Shown here one piece after another: positions 1 to 5,069 of a DNA stretch of 5,785 bases (the stretch's first letter is position 1; each line of letters starts with the position of its first letter). Under the pieces are notes generated by a model. It made no database searches and was not told the origin of the DNA. It saw only the letters and a program-made list of their open reading frames with translations. The DNA lies in contig DAOVBC010000169.1 in NCBI GenBank assembly GCA_030670715.1, positions 1-5,785 of the forward strand, written 5' to 3'. The DNA is from Deltaproteobacteria bacterium (GTDB lineage: Bacteria; Desulfobacterota; Desulfobacteria; Desulfobacterales; SG8-13). A program made the position numbers and the translations under genes.

Positions 1-1604
1 ACATCCAGAATGTCGGTTTCTTTCAGAAAGGAGCTGCCGCCGCATTTTTCACACACCGTATTTTCGGGAACGAAATATGACGTATCTTTCTCAAACCAGA
101 TATCGGCACCGTGTTCTTCAAACAGGCGATATACCCGATCCATAATATCGTGGTTCAGGAGCAAAGTTTCACATTTTTCACAGTAGAATACGGTAATAGG
201 CACGCCCCAGGCACGCTGCCGGGAAACACACCAGTCCGGACGGTTTTCGATCATACCGTAAATGCGTTCTCTACCCCAGCGGGGGATCCATTTCACCCGG
301 TCGATTTCCCGCAGTGATTTCTCCCTTAAGCCGGTTTTTTCCATCGAGATAAACCACTGGGGAGTCGCCCGGAAGATGACCGGCTGCTTACAGCGCCAGC
401 AGTGAGGATAGGAATGCTCGATGGCCTCTTCGGTGATGAGGGATCCATTCTCCAGCAGTTTGGCGTTGATATTTTTATTGGCGTCAAATACGAACTGACC
501 GTTAAAAAAGCCGACATCCCCGGTAAAGCGCCCACGGTCATCCACCGGTGAATAGATGTCCAGACCGTACTGCAGACCAACCTCGTAATCCTCCTGTCCG
601 TGTCCGGGAGCCGTATGAACGCATCCTGTTCCGGCTTCAAGGGTCACATGGTCCCCTAAAATTATGAGCGAGTCGCGGTTATACAGGGGATGGATGCAGC
701 GTTTTTGTTCAAGGCTTTTAGCGTCAATTTCGGCCAGAATGGTGTAATCGTTTATACCGAAAGTCGACATACAGGTTGCCACGAGATCTCTGGCGATAAT
801 GAGAACCTCGCCATTTCCGACATCCACCGCGGCATAAACAAAATCAGGATGCAGGGCTATGGCCAAGTTTGCCGGGATGGTCCAGGGCGTGGTCGTCCAT
901 ATGACGATGGATATTTTTTTCCCGCCAAGCGCCGGAAAGTCGGCACTCAAATCATCTTTCATTAAAAATTTCACAAAAATCGACGGCGATGATTCATCGT
1001 GATATTCGATTTCCGCTTCAGCCAGGGCCGTCCGGCAGTCATTGCACCAGTAGATCGGTTTTTTATTCCTGAAAAGACTGCCGTCGAATGCAAACTTGCC
1101 GCATTCCCTGGCAATCGTGGCCTCGTAAATATAGTTCATTGTCAGGTAGGGATTTTCCCACTCGCCCATAACGCCCAGCCGTTTAAACTCGTCACGCTGG
1201 ATGTCGATAAATTTCTCGGCATAAGCCCGGCACAATCTGCGCACCTCGGCCAGGGAAAGATCTTTCTTTTTATCACCCAGTTCCTTATCCACGTTGTGCT
1301 CGATGGGAAGTCCGTGGCAGTCCCATCCCGGAACGTAAACAGCATCATAGCCGGACATCTGCCGGGAGCGGACAATGATGTCTTTTAATATTTTATTTAA
1401 GGCCGTTCCGATATGAATATGGCCGTTGGCGTAAGGAGGGCCATCGTGAAGAACAAACAGTTCACGGCCTTTTGAGGCTTCTCTGATTTTCGCATGCAGG
1501 CCCGTCTCCTCCCAGGCCTTTAACTGTTCAGGCTCGCGGTTGGCCAGGTTCGCCTTCATGGGAAATTTCGTTTTCGGCAGATTCAGCGTCTTTTTATAAT
1601 CCAT
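1..1604 (-). CDS. ileS: Isoleucyl-tRNA synthetase, N-terminal 534 residues (gene runs off the left edge)
   Basis: Class I aminoacyl-tRNA synthetase that charges tRNA-Ile with isoleucine in the cytoplasm. I translated the minus strand from the ATG at 1602-1604 and found one uninterrupted frame to the edge. It opens MDYKKTLNLPKTKFPMKANL, typical of bacterial IleS. The ATP-binding signature is at residues 54-67 (DGPPYANGHIHIGT), with the usual last His of HIGH replaced by Thr67. VPGWDCHGLPIEH follows. The CP1 editing domain shows WTTTPWT (236-242) and HTAPGHG (330-336) with Asp339 behind it, the position that holds the editing aspartate in E. coli IleS. RPDWCVSRQRAWGVP and two CxxC pairs (Cys475/478, Cys518/521) lead to ETDILDV, cut just before the expected WFDSG. 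The KMSKS loop, anticodon-binding domain and C-terminal zinc site lie outside the window. The start is supported by GGAGG at 1610-1614, 5 nt upstream. Roughly 55-60% of a normal-length IleS is present. Confidence 0.98.
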   Translation of the reverse strand, partial: MDYKKTLNLPKTKFPMKANLANREPEQLKAWEETGLHAKIREASKGRELFVLHDGPPYANGHIHIGTALNKILKDIIVRSRQMSGYDAVYVPGWDCHGLPIEHNVDKELGDKKKDLSLAEVRRLCRAYAEKFIDIQRDEFKRLGVMGEWENPYLTMNYIYEATIARECGKFAFDGSLFRNKKPIYWCNDCRTALAEAEIEYHDESSPSIFVKFLMKDDLSADFPALGGKKISIVIWTTTPWTIPANLAIALHPDFVYAAVDVGNGEVLIIARDLVATCMSTFGINDYTILAEIDAKSLEQKRCIHPLYNRDSLIILGDHVTLEAGTGCVHTAPGHGQEDYEVGLQYGLDIYSPVDDRGRFTGDVGFFNGQFVFDANKNINAKLLENGSLITEEAIEHSYPHCWRCKQPVIFRATPQWFISMEKTGLREKSLREIDRVKWIPRWGRERIYGMIENRPDWCVSRQRAWGVPITVFYCEKCETLLLNHDIMDRVYRLFEEHGADIWFEKDTSYFVPENTVCEKCGGSSFLKETDILD

Positions 1605-1642
1605 GGAATCCTCCAGCATCTGATATTATCATAAATCGATGA

Positions 1643-1671
1643 TGTTTACTTGTAAACCGTAGTAGTGTCAA
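1643..1671 (-). promoter_or_regulatory. Candidate sigma-70 promoter for ileS
   Basis: On the minus strand a perfect TTGACA (-35, 1666-1671) is followed after 17 nt by TAAACA (-10, 1643-1648, only 3 of 6 matches to TATAAT). It lies about 40 nt upstream of the ileS ATG, which predicts a short leader of roughly 30 nt. The -35 and spacing are convincing and the -10 is weak. It overlaps the palindrome at 1644-1657, so an activator or repressor could compensate for or control it. Inference from consensus only. Confidence 0.45.
1644..1657. promoter_or_regulatory. 14-bp palindrome GTTTAC-TT-GTAAAC over the ileS promoter
   Basis: Two perfect 6-bp arms (1644-1649 and 1652-1657) are separated by TT. 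The palindrome covers most of the candidate -10 and the adjoining spacer of the ileS promoter. Size, symmetry and placement are those of an operator for a dimeric repressor, but I do not recognise the motif as belonging to a known regulator and it could be chance in AT-rich DNA. Confidence 0.3.
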
Positions 1672-1817
1672 GGAAATTGCCGGTCTGAATTGCGGGAATT
1701 CGTTCCGTTTTAACGGTTTAAAAAAATTAGGTGTACTTGAAGGGTTCATACATATTGATCGTGCTTGAGATGGGAAATTGAATTGATCGGAAGTCAGCCT
1801 GCTGAAATACCGGGTAA

Positions 1818-1974
1818 GGGTTCACGAAGAAATAAGTTCGCAATTTTAGGCGTTGAGGGGCCCGGCCGGCAAGGCGCGAAAACGTAGGAATATCCAGCAT
1901 ATTGCGAGTTTTCGCAACGCAGCCGGTCGGGTTGCATCGACGTTTAAAATGTGAAGTTATTTTTGAGTGAGCCC
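1818..1974. repeat. 157-bp imperfect inverted repeat able to form one long hairpin
   Basis: Two 76-nt arms (1818-1893 and 1899-1974) surround a 5-nt centre, CCAGC. Matched blocks from outside inward: GGGTTCAC with GTGAGCCC; AAATAA with TTATTT; CCCGGCCGGC (1861-1870) with GCCGGTCGGG (1922-1931); GCGAAAAC (1876-1883) with GTTTTCGC (1908-1915); AATAT (1889-1893) with ATATT (1899-1903). Mismatches and compensating 1-nt shifts lie between blocks. TAA sits directly on both outer sides (1815-1817, 1975-1977), and the shared string extends to TAAGG on the two sides, which might be a short target duplication. There is no coding capacity. It lies 40 bp past the dehydrogenase stop. Most likely a dispersed palindromic element (MITE- or REP-like) that may also end or protect the upstream transcript. 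Whether it recurs in the genome cannot be seen here. Confidence 0.7.
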
Positions 1975-2014
1975 TAAGGTCTCGTCACAGAATCGCCGAC
2001 CGCTAAAATGCTTT

Positions 2015-3400
2015 TCAGCTATGGCCCGGCCCCATAACCATTGAGCCTACCGACAGGTAGGTATACTGTTTACCCACCAGGTCTTCGTAATCCGGAATCA
2101 TCCGTCGCCCGTCCAAGATCAGATAAGGCGGGCTTACTAGCTCTTCAACTGTTCGGGACAGGCCACGAAATTCTTCGCAGTCCGAAGAAATAAAAAGGGC
2201 ATCGGATCCTTCAATTGCCTCTTTGGCCGTGGCATAGTATTCAATTTTTTCAAATAGGATATTTTTCGATGGGTCGAAAACGCTTTTGGCCGTTTCATTG
2301 GCCAGCGGATCATATGCCTTTATTTTCGCCGCTCCTTTTCCCAGCAGCGATTCGATTACTTTGATCGAGGAGGCATCACGCATATCATTGGTGTGTTTTT
2401 TAAAGGCGAGCCCCAGAACCGTGACCGTCTTCTTGTTGAACTTGAATCCGGCCTCGGTGATGGCCCGGTCGACGAGATAAACTTTCTGATATTCATTGAC
2501 TTCATATGAAGCTTCCAACATTTTCGTTCTGACATTGACCTTTCTGAGCTGGTTGATCAATGAGGCTATGTCTTTTCCGAAGCAGCTTCCTCCCGCCCCG
2601 TTACTGACAAAAGAACCCCAGGTGCTGATCCTTTCGTCGGCAGTGACACCACTGCGAAGATCATCAATTATTATGTTGGGGATTTTTTCGCCAATCTTCG
2701 CCCCGACACCATTCCAGAAAGAAATGTAGGTGAGAAGTACTGTGTTGGCTACATATTTTATCGCTTCGGCGGTCTCGGGTGTAGTCTCGATGTATTTGAT
2801 GCGGACATGGTTCACAAACTGAGAATACACCCGGCGCAGAATATTAAAATCCTCCTCATGATCGCAGCCCACCACCACCCGGTCAGGTCTTCTGGCCTGG
2901 GCCACTGCAGTTCCTTCCGCTAAAAATTCTGGATTGGAGGCAACGCCGATATTTTCAACCCCATGGGAATCCAGAATGCTTTCGAGATGACGGGCCGTTC
3001 CGATGGGTACCGTGCTTTTGTTGACAACAACGATACGGCGTTTGTCTTTTCTGGCTGCAACCCGTGCAGCAAGGTTTTCGGCCGCAGCATCGTAAAAAGT
3101 AAGATTCGTCGATCCGTCCAGGTTGGGAGGTGTCGGCAGGCACATGAACACCGCATCCGTGCCTTCAATGATCGCATCCAGATCCGCAGAAAAATACAGA
3201 TACCGGTTGAGTGTCTCTCGTATCAGATTGGCCAGACCGGGTTCATTTACATAATTTTCAATCTCCCGGGTCTGACCGGTTGAAAAAGCCTTTAGCTTCT
3301 CAATGTCATTATCGTAAGCATAAACTTCATGACCGTACTCGGAGCAAACCGCCGCGTGAACAAGGCCCACATATCCAGTTCCCAGTACAATAATCTTCAT
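2015..3400 (-). CDS. ugd: UDP-glucose 6-dehydrogenase family (UDP-glucose/GDP-mannose dehydrogenase)
   Basis: Cytoplasmic NAD-dependent enzyme that oxidises a sugar nucleotide at C6 in two steps, most probably UDP-glucose to UDP-glucuronate, a precursor of surface polysaccharides. Length 461 aa is normal for the family. The N-terminal Rossmann fold opens with GTGYVG (7-12) and a binding Asp at the end of strand 2 (AYDND, 28-32). KSTVPIGT (128-135) and NPEFLAEGTA (156-165, Glu158 and Glu162) follow. Lys215 and Asn219 lie in the central helix, and the catalytic Cys273 is in GGSCFGKD (270-277) with Asp277. The C-terminal UDP-binding domain contains GLAFKKHTNDMRD (330-342). All the usual catalytic residues are there, but the Cys loop reads GAGGSCFGKD instead of the common GFGGSCFPKD, and SFIN-E reads SFWN-G (227-231). 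Substrate assignment is therefore at family level. Start ATG 3398-3400 has GAGGA at 3405-3409. It follows the HNH gene by 69 bp on the same strand; no sugar-transferase neighbour is visible. Confidence 0.93.
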   Translation of the reverse strand: MKIIVLGTGYVGLVHAAVCSEYGHEVYAYDNDIEKLKAFSTGQTREIENYVNEPGLANLIRETLNRYLYFSADLDAIIEGTDAVFMCLPTPPNLDGSTNLTFYDAAAENLAARVAARKDKRRIVVVNKSTVPIGTARHLESILDSHGVENIGVASNPEFLAEGTAVAQARRPDRVVVGCDHEEDFNILRRVYSQFVNHVRIKYIETTPETAEAIKYVANTVLLTYISFWNGVGAKIGEKIPNIIIDDLRSGVTADERISTWGSFVSNGAGGSCFGKDIASLINQLRKVNVRTKMLEASYEVNEYQKVYLVDRAITEAGFKFNKKTVTVLGLAFKKHTNDMRDASSIKVIESLLGKGAAKIKAYDPLANETAKSVFDPSKNILFEKIEYYATAKEAIEGSDALFISSDCEEFRGLSRTVEELVSPPYLILDGRRMIPDYEDLVGKQYTYLSVGSMVMGPGHS

Positions 3401-3421
3401 AGAATCCTCAACAAATTTAAC

Positions 3422-3441
3422 ATCGACACCAAATGGTCGAT
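3422..3441. repeat. Small inverted repeat ATCGAC-8 nt-GTCGAT upstream of the dehydrogenase gene
   Basis: Perfect 6-bp arms (3422-3427 and 3436-3441) lie in the 69-bp gap between the HNH stop and the dehydrogenase start, about 20 nt before the latter. On the minus strand it is not followed by a T run, so it is not an intrinsic terminator. It could be an operator or an mRNA hairpin, or chance. Confidence 0.25.
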
Positions 3442-3469
3442 ATGAAGTCGCTTAACACCTAATAATGCC

Positions 3470-3979
3470 CTAACCCAGTATCCCGATATCCCTTAAAACC
3501 TCATCAAATCCGAGAAGTTTCACTTTGCGCCTTAAAAATTCTGAAATTGTTGGCTGATAGGCTTTCACCCGGGGATACATTTTGGCTTCGCGGGGTGTCT
3601 GGTTGCCCTTTTTGTGGTTGCATACCTTACAGGCCGCCACGCAATTCTCGAACACGGTGTCGCCGCCTCTTGATCGGGGGACGATATGATCAATCGTCAG
3701 GTGGCTGCCACCCTGCCGGCAGTAGGCGCATTTAAATCCGTCCCGGATGAGCACATTTTTTTTACTGAAAGGGACCCGGTTTCGATAAACTGTTCGGATA
3801 AACTTTATCAGTTTAATAACGGAAGGTATTTTTACAGTAATCCCCCCACCAGTTTTAACGGTTTTAGCGGAATACCTCAGCACCTTCACCTTATCCTTGA
3901 ACAGCAGACACACCGCCCGCTGCCAATCCACAACATTCAGGAAAGAATAATCTGCGTTGAGCACAACACACTGGGTCAT
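3470..3979 (-). CDS. HNH endonuclease (McrA-like, stand-alone)
   Basis: Predicted zinc-supported HNH (beta-beta-alpha metal) nuclease of 169 aa with no other recognised domain. The N-terminal part has VLNADYSFLNVVDWQRAV, a segment common to many short bacterial HNH proteins of this type. The nuclease core is CxxC (Cys84/87), LTIDHIVPRSRGG with Asp97-His98, Asn112 in FENCVAAC, and a second zinc pair Cys117/120 running into CNHKKGN (Asn121, His122). All core residues are present, so it should be active. The frame also opens 9 nt earlier at a GTG (3986-3988), but that codon sits inside the AGGTGA ribosome site. The ATG at 3977-3979 is correctly spaced and is chosen. No methylase, restriction subunit or intron/intein sequence adjoins it, so a role in restriction is unproven. 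It may share a transcript with the dehydrogenase gene downstream. Confidence 0.9.
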   Translation of the reverse strand: MTQCVVLNADYSFLNVVDWQRAVCLLFKDKVKVLRYSAKTVKTGGGITVKIPSVIKLIKFIRTVYRNRVPFSKKNVLIRDGFKCAYCRQGGSHLTIDHIVPRSRGGDTVFENCVAACKVCNHKKGNQTPREAKMYPRVKAYQPTISEFLRRKVKLLGFDEVLRDIGILG

Positions 3980-3984
3980 TTCCG

Positions 3985-3990
3985 TCACCT
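3985..3990 (-). promoter_or_regulatory. Ribosome binding site that decides the HNH gene start
   Basis: AGGTGA (minus strand) lies 5 nt before the ATG at 3977-3979. The alternative GTG start at 3986-3988 is part of this motif and has no site of its own at a usable distance, so the shorter protein beginning MTQCVVLNADYS is preferred. Confidence 0.65.
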
Positions 3991-4007
3991 TTTAGTTAGG
4001 ATTGCCT

Positions 4008-4027
4008 TCACCCGAATATTTCATAAA
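4008..4027 (+). repeat. Direct repeat copy 1, TCACCCGAATATTTCATAAA
   Basis: Matches 18 of 20 bases of the stretch at 4216-4235. It lies in the region upstream of the HNH gene and is bracketed by CCCGA/TCGGG arms that could form a short stem with a 12-nt loop. Function unknown; it could be a regulator site shared by both divergent promoters or a dispersed-repeat remnant. Confidence 0.5.
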
Positions 4028-4167
4028 TCGGGGGCGGATGTGCATTTCACCGGAGGAATTACGATGATTCAAATATTATATCCATTCATAAAAATCAAAC
4101 CTTTTCGATATTTTTCACCGAAATAGTGTGTCTAGTGGGTGATGAGCGCCTACAATATATTACCCTC

Positions 4168-4195
4168 TTGATATTTCCCGATAAATCCTTATGCT
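4168..4195 (+). promoter_or_regulatory. Candidate sigma-70 promoter for the three-gene operon
   Basis: TTGATA (-35, 4168-4173, 5 of 6 consensus matches), a 16-nt spacer and TATGCT (-10, 4190-4195, 4 of 6). Transcription would begin near 4202 and give a leader of about 110 nt before the ATG at 4314. It is flanked by the CCCGATA/TATCGGG dyad, which fits a regulated promoter. Inference from consensus only. Confidence 0.4.
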
Positions 4196-4208
4196 GAATA
4201 GTATCGGG
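4177..4208. promoter_or_regulatory. Dyad CCCGATA-18 nt-TATCGGG flanking the -10 of the operon promoter
   Basis: Perfect 7-bp arms at 4177-4183 and 4202-4208 bracket the proposed -10 and the start point. A dimeric regulator bound here would block RNA polymerase, so it is a reasonable operator candidate. I do not recognise the arms as a known regulon motif. Confidence 0.35.
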
Positions 4209-4215
4209 CCGTAGC

Positions 4216-4235
4216 TCACCTGAATATTTCATGAA
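4216..4235 (+). repeat. Direct repeat copy 2, TCACCTGAATATTTCATGAA
   Basis: Second copy of the 20-bp repeat, differing from 4008-4027 at two positions and starting 208 bp after it in the same orientation. It falls within the predicted leader of the operon, just downstream of the proposed transcription start. Confidence 0.5.
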
Positions 4236-4271
4236 AAAATCGAAAACAGTTTAATAAAATCATCAGGTTCT

Positions 4272-4290
4272 TGCTTTATGAAGCATAAAG
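4272..4290 (+). repeat. Leader inverted repeat with two alternative stems
   Basis: CTTTATG (4274-4280) pairs perfectly with CATAAAG (4284-4290) around a 3-nt loop. Alternatively TGCTT (4272-4276) pairs with AAGCA (4281-4285). The two stems exclude each other. The structure ends about 10 nt before the AGGAAGG ribosome site (4301-4307) of the first gene, so it could affect translation or be a DNA operator. Confidence 0.35.
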
Positions 4291-4313
4291 ACCGGTAGAG
4301 AGGAAGGATTAAT

Positions 4314-4679
4314 ATGCGGTTATTTTGCACAATCACTTTTATTTTTTTGCTGGCGGCCGAGTCGGTTATTGCGGGTGAAGCCGACGTTATGGCCGCCGAT
4401 GTCACAAAATCCGGACCAAATACATACAATTTTTCCGTTACCGTCGGCCACAATGACGGGGGCTGGAACCACTACGCAGACAGGTGGGATGTTGTCGCCC
4501 CCGACGGCAGCATCTTGGGAATCCGGACGCTTTACCATCCGCATGTGAACGAACAACCGTTCACAAGAAGCCTTGCCGGGGTAAAGATACCGAAAAATAT
4601 CAATTCGGTAACAATACGGGCCCATTGCTCGGTGCACGATTATGGCGGTAAAGAAATCAGAGTAAAATTACCGCGCTAA
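4314..4679 (+). CDS. Small exported protein of unknown function, His/Asp-rich, probably beta-rich
   Basis: 121 aa. Residues 1-20 are a Sec signal peptide: Arg2, a hydrophobic core FCTITFIFLLAA, and V-I-A before a probable cleavage at Ala20/Gly21, so the mature protein of about 101 aa should be periplasmic or secreted. The mature part alternates polar and hydrophobic residues like a beta-sandwich. Notable stretches are GHNDGGWNHYADRWDV (45-60), LYHPHVNEQPFTRSL (73-87) and IRAHCSVHDYGGKEIRV (101-117), with His46, His53, His75, His77, His104 and His108 as possible metal ligands. It resembles uncharacterised conserved proteins I know only as hypothetical; I assign no function. AGGAAGG (4301-4307) sits 6 nt before the ATG. 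It is first in an operon, 22 bp before the Dabb gene. A 105-aa frame on the opposite strand is its shadow. Confidence 0.85.
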   Translation: MRLFCTITFIFLLAAESVIAGEADVMAADVTKSGPNTYNFSVTVGHNDGGWNHYADRWDVVAPDGSILGIRTLYHPHVNEQPFTRSLAGVKIPKNINSVTIRAHCSVHDYGGKEIRVKLPR

Positions 4680-4701
4680 ACAACGAATAAGGAGACAGGA
4701 G

Positions 4702-5049
4702 ATGTTGAATCATGTGGTTATGCTGAAGTTCAAACCTGATGTGAAAGAATCGGAAATTGAAGATCTTGAAAATGCCCTGGATGAGCTGCCAAATTCAATT
4801 ATAGAGATCCAGATGTACGAATTCGGCCGTGATGTTATCCGCTCGGACCGCTCGTACGATTTCGCCCTTGTTTCTCTTTTTGCCAACACGGATGCCTTGA
4901 GTCGCTATGCTTCTCATCCCGACCATATGGCTGTGCTCGAAAAGATAAAAAAAATCTGCCGGAACGTGATTACTGTCGACTATGAAGGTACCGATGCCAG
5001 CGACTTTAAAGAAAAAACGCCCGATTCGATGCTACTTGATGACTTTTGA
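4702..5049 (+). CDS. Dabb-family (stress-responsive alpha/beta barrel) protein
   Basis: 115 aa, soluble, single domain. The Dabb fold is a small dimeric ferredoxin-like alpha/beta barrel found in plant stress-induced proteins and many bacterial proteins of unknown role; a few relatives are enzymes such as olivetolic acid cyclase. Visible hallmarks are the first strand LNHVVMLKFKPDV (2-14) with His4, a helix of acidic character (17-30), a middle strand SYDFALVSLF (51-60), and the RYASHPDHMAVLEKIK segment (68-83) with His72 and His75. A final strand ends near residue 94 and is followed by an acidic tail of about 20 residues ending LLDDF, longer than the minimal domain. AAGGAGA (4689-4695) is 6 nt from the ATG. 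It is second in the operon, 20 bp before the ADP-ribosylglycohydrolase-like gene. No substrate can be named. Confidence 0.88.
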   Translation: MLNHVVMLKFKPDVKESEIEDLENALDELPNSIIEIQMYEFGRDVIRSDRSYDFALVSLFANTDALSRYASHPDHMAVLEKIKKICRNVITVDYEGTDASDFKEKTPDSMLLDDF

Positions 5050-5069
5050 TAAAATACAAGGAGAAAAAA

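Larger units (their letters stand above)
1605..2014. other. Non-coding gap between ileS and the nucleotide-sugar dehydrogenase gene
   Basis: This stretch of 410 bases has no supportable gene on either strand. Nearest ileS it holds the Shine-Dalgarno (1610-1614), the candidate promoter and the palindrome. At 1705-1716 there is a small perfect inverted repeat, CCGTT-TT-AACGG, followed on the plus strand by a short T/A-rich run but not by a proper U tract. From 1818 to 1974 lies the long imperfect inverted repeat listed separately. I see nothing recognisable in 1721-1817. No classical terminator is visible directly after the dehydrogenase stop at 2015. Confidence 0.8.
3980..4313. other. Divergent intergenic region between the HNH gene and the plus-strand operon
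   Basis: About 334 bases, AT-rich, with no convincing gene. It must carry promoters for both directions. Toward the HNH gene a perfect TATAAT occurs on the minus strand at 4075-4080, but no good -35 stands 16-18 nt before it. Toward the operon there is a better candidate at 4168-4195. A 20-bp direct repeat (4008-4027, 4216-4235), a dyad at 4177-4208 and a leader hairpin at 4272-4290 are listed separately. CCCGA and TCGGG (4011-4015, 4028-4032) also form a small stem around the first repeat copy. A 20-codon open frame with a good Shine-Dalgarno occurs at 4064-4126; see findings. Confidence 0.7.

Noticed and set aside
999..1388. 129-codon plus-strand frame opposite ileS
   Set aside because: Antisense shadow of a fully conserved ileS reading frame; no family resemblance.
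1705..1716. CCGTT-TT-AACGG as an intrinsic terminator
   Set aside because: The stem is only 5 bp with a 2-nt loop, is not GC-rich overall, and is followed by a mixed T/A stretch and not a T run; there is no plus-strand gene for it to terminate.
1818..1974. Structured non-coding RNA gene or riboswitch
   Set aside because: Simple two-arm symmetry with a tiny loop, no recognisable riboswitch core, and a position downstream of a gene and not in a leader; an inverted-repeat element is the simpler reading.
3470..3979. HNH gene as part of a restriction or defence system, or a homing nuclease in an intron or intein
   Set aside because: Neighbours are a sugar-nucleotide dehydrogenase and an unrelated divergent operon; no methylase, no split host gene and no intron features are visible.
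4075..4103. Promoter for the HNH gene built on a perfect TATAAT (minus strand, 4075-4080)
   Set aside because: No acceptable -35 stands 16-18 nt upstream; the nearest TTGATT is at a 12-nt spacing. It is mentioned only in the intergenic entry.
3686..4126. 146-codon plus-strand open frame over the HNH gene and the intergenic region
   Set aside because: Most of it lies antisense to the well-supported HNH gene, the translation has no recognisable domain, and there is no good ribosome site at its start. Only the last 20 codons, with their own Shine-Dalgarno, deserve a note.
4320..4637. 105-codon minus-strand frame opposite the exported protein gene
   Set aside because: The plus-strand frame has a signal peptide, a good ribosome site and operon spacing; this one has none.
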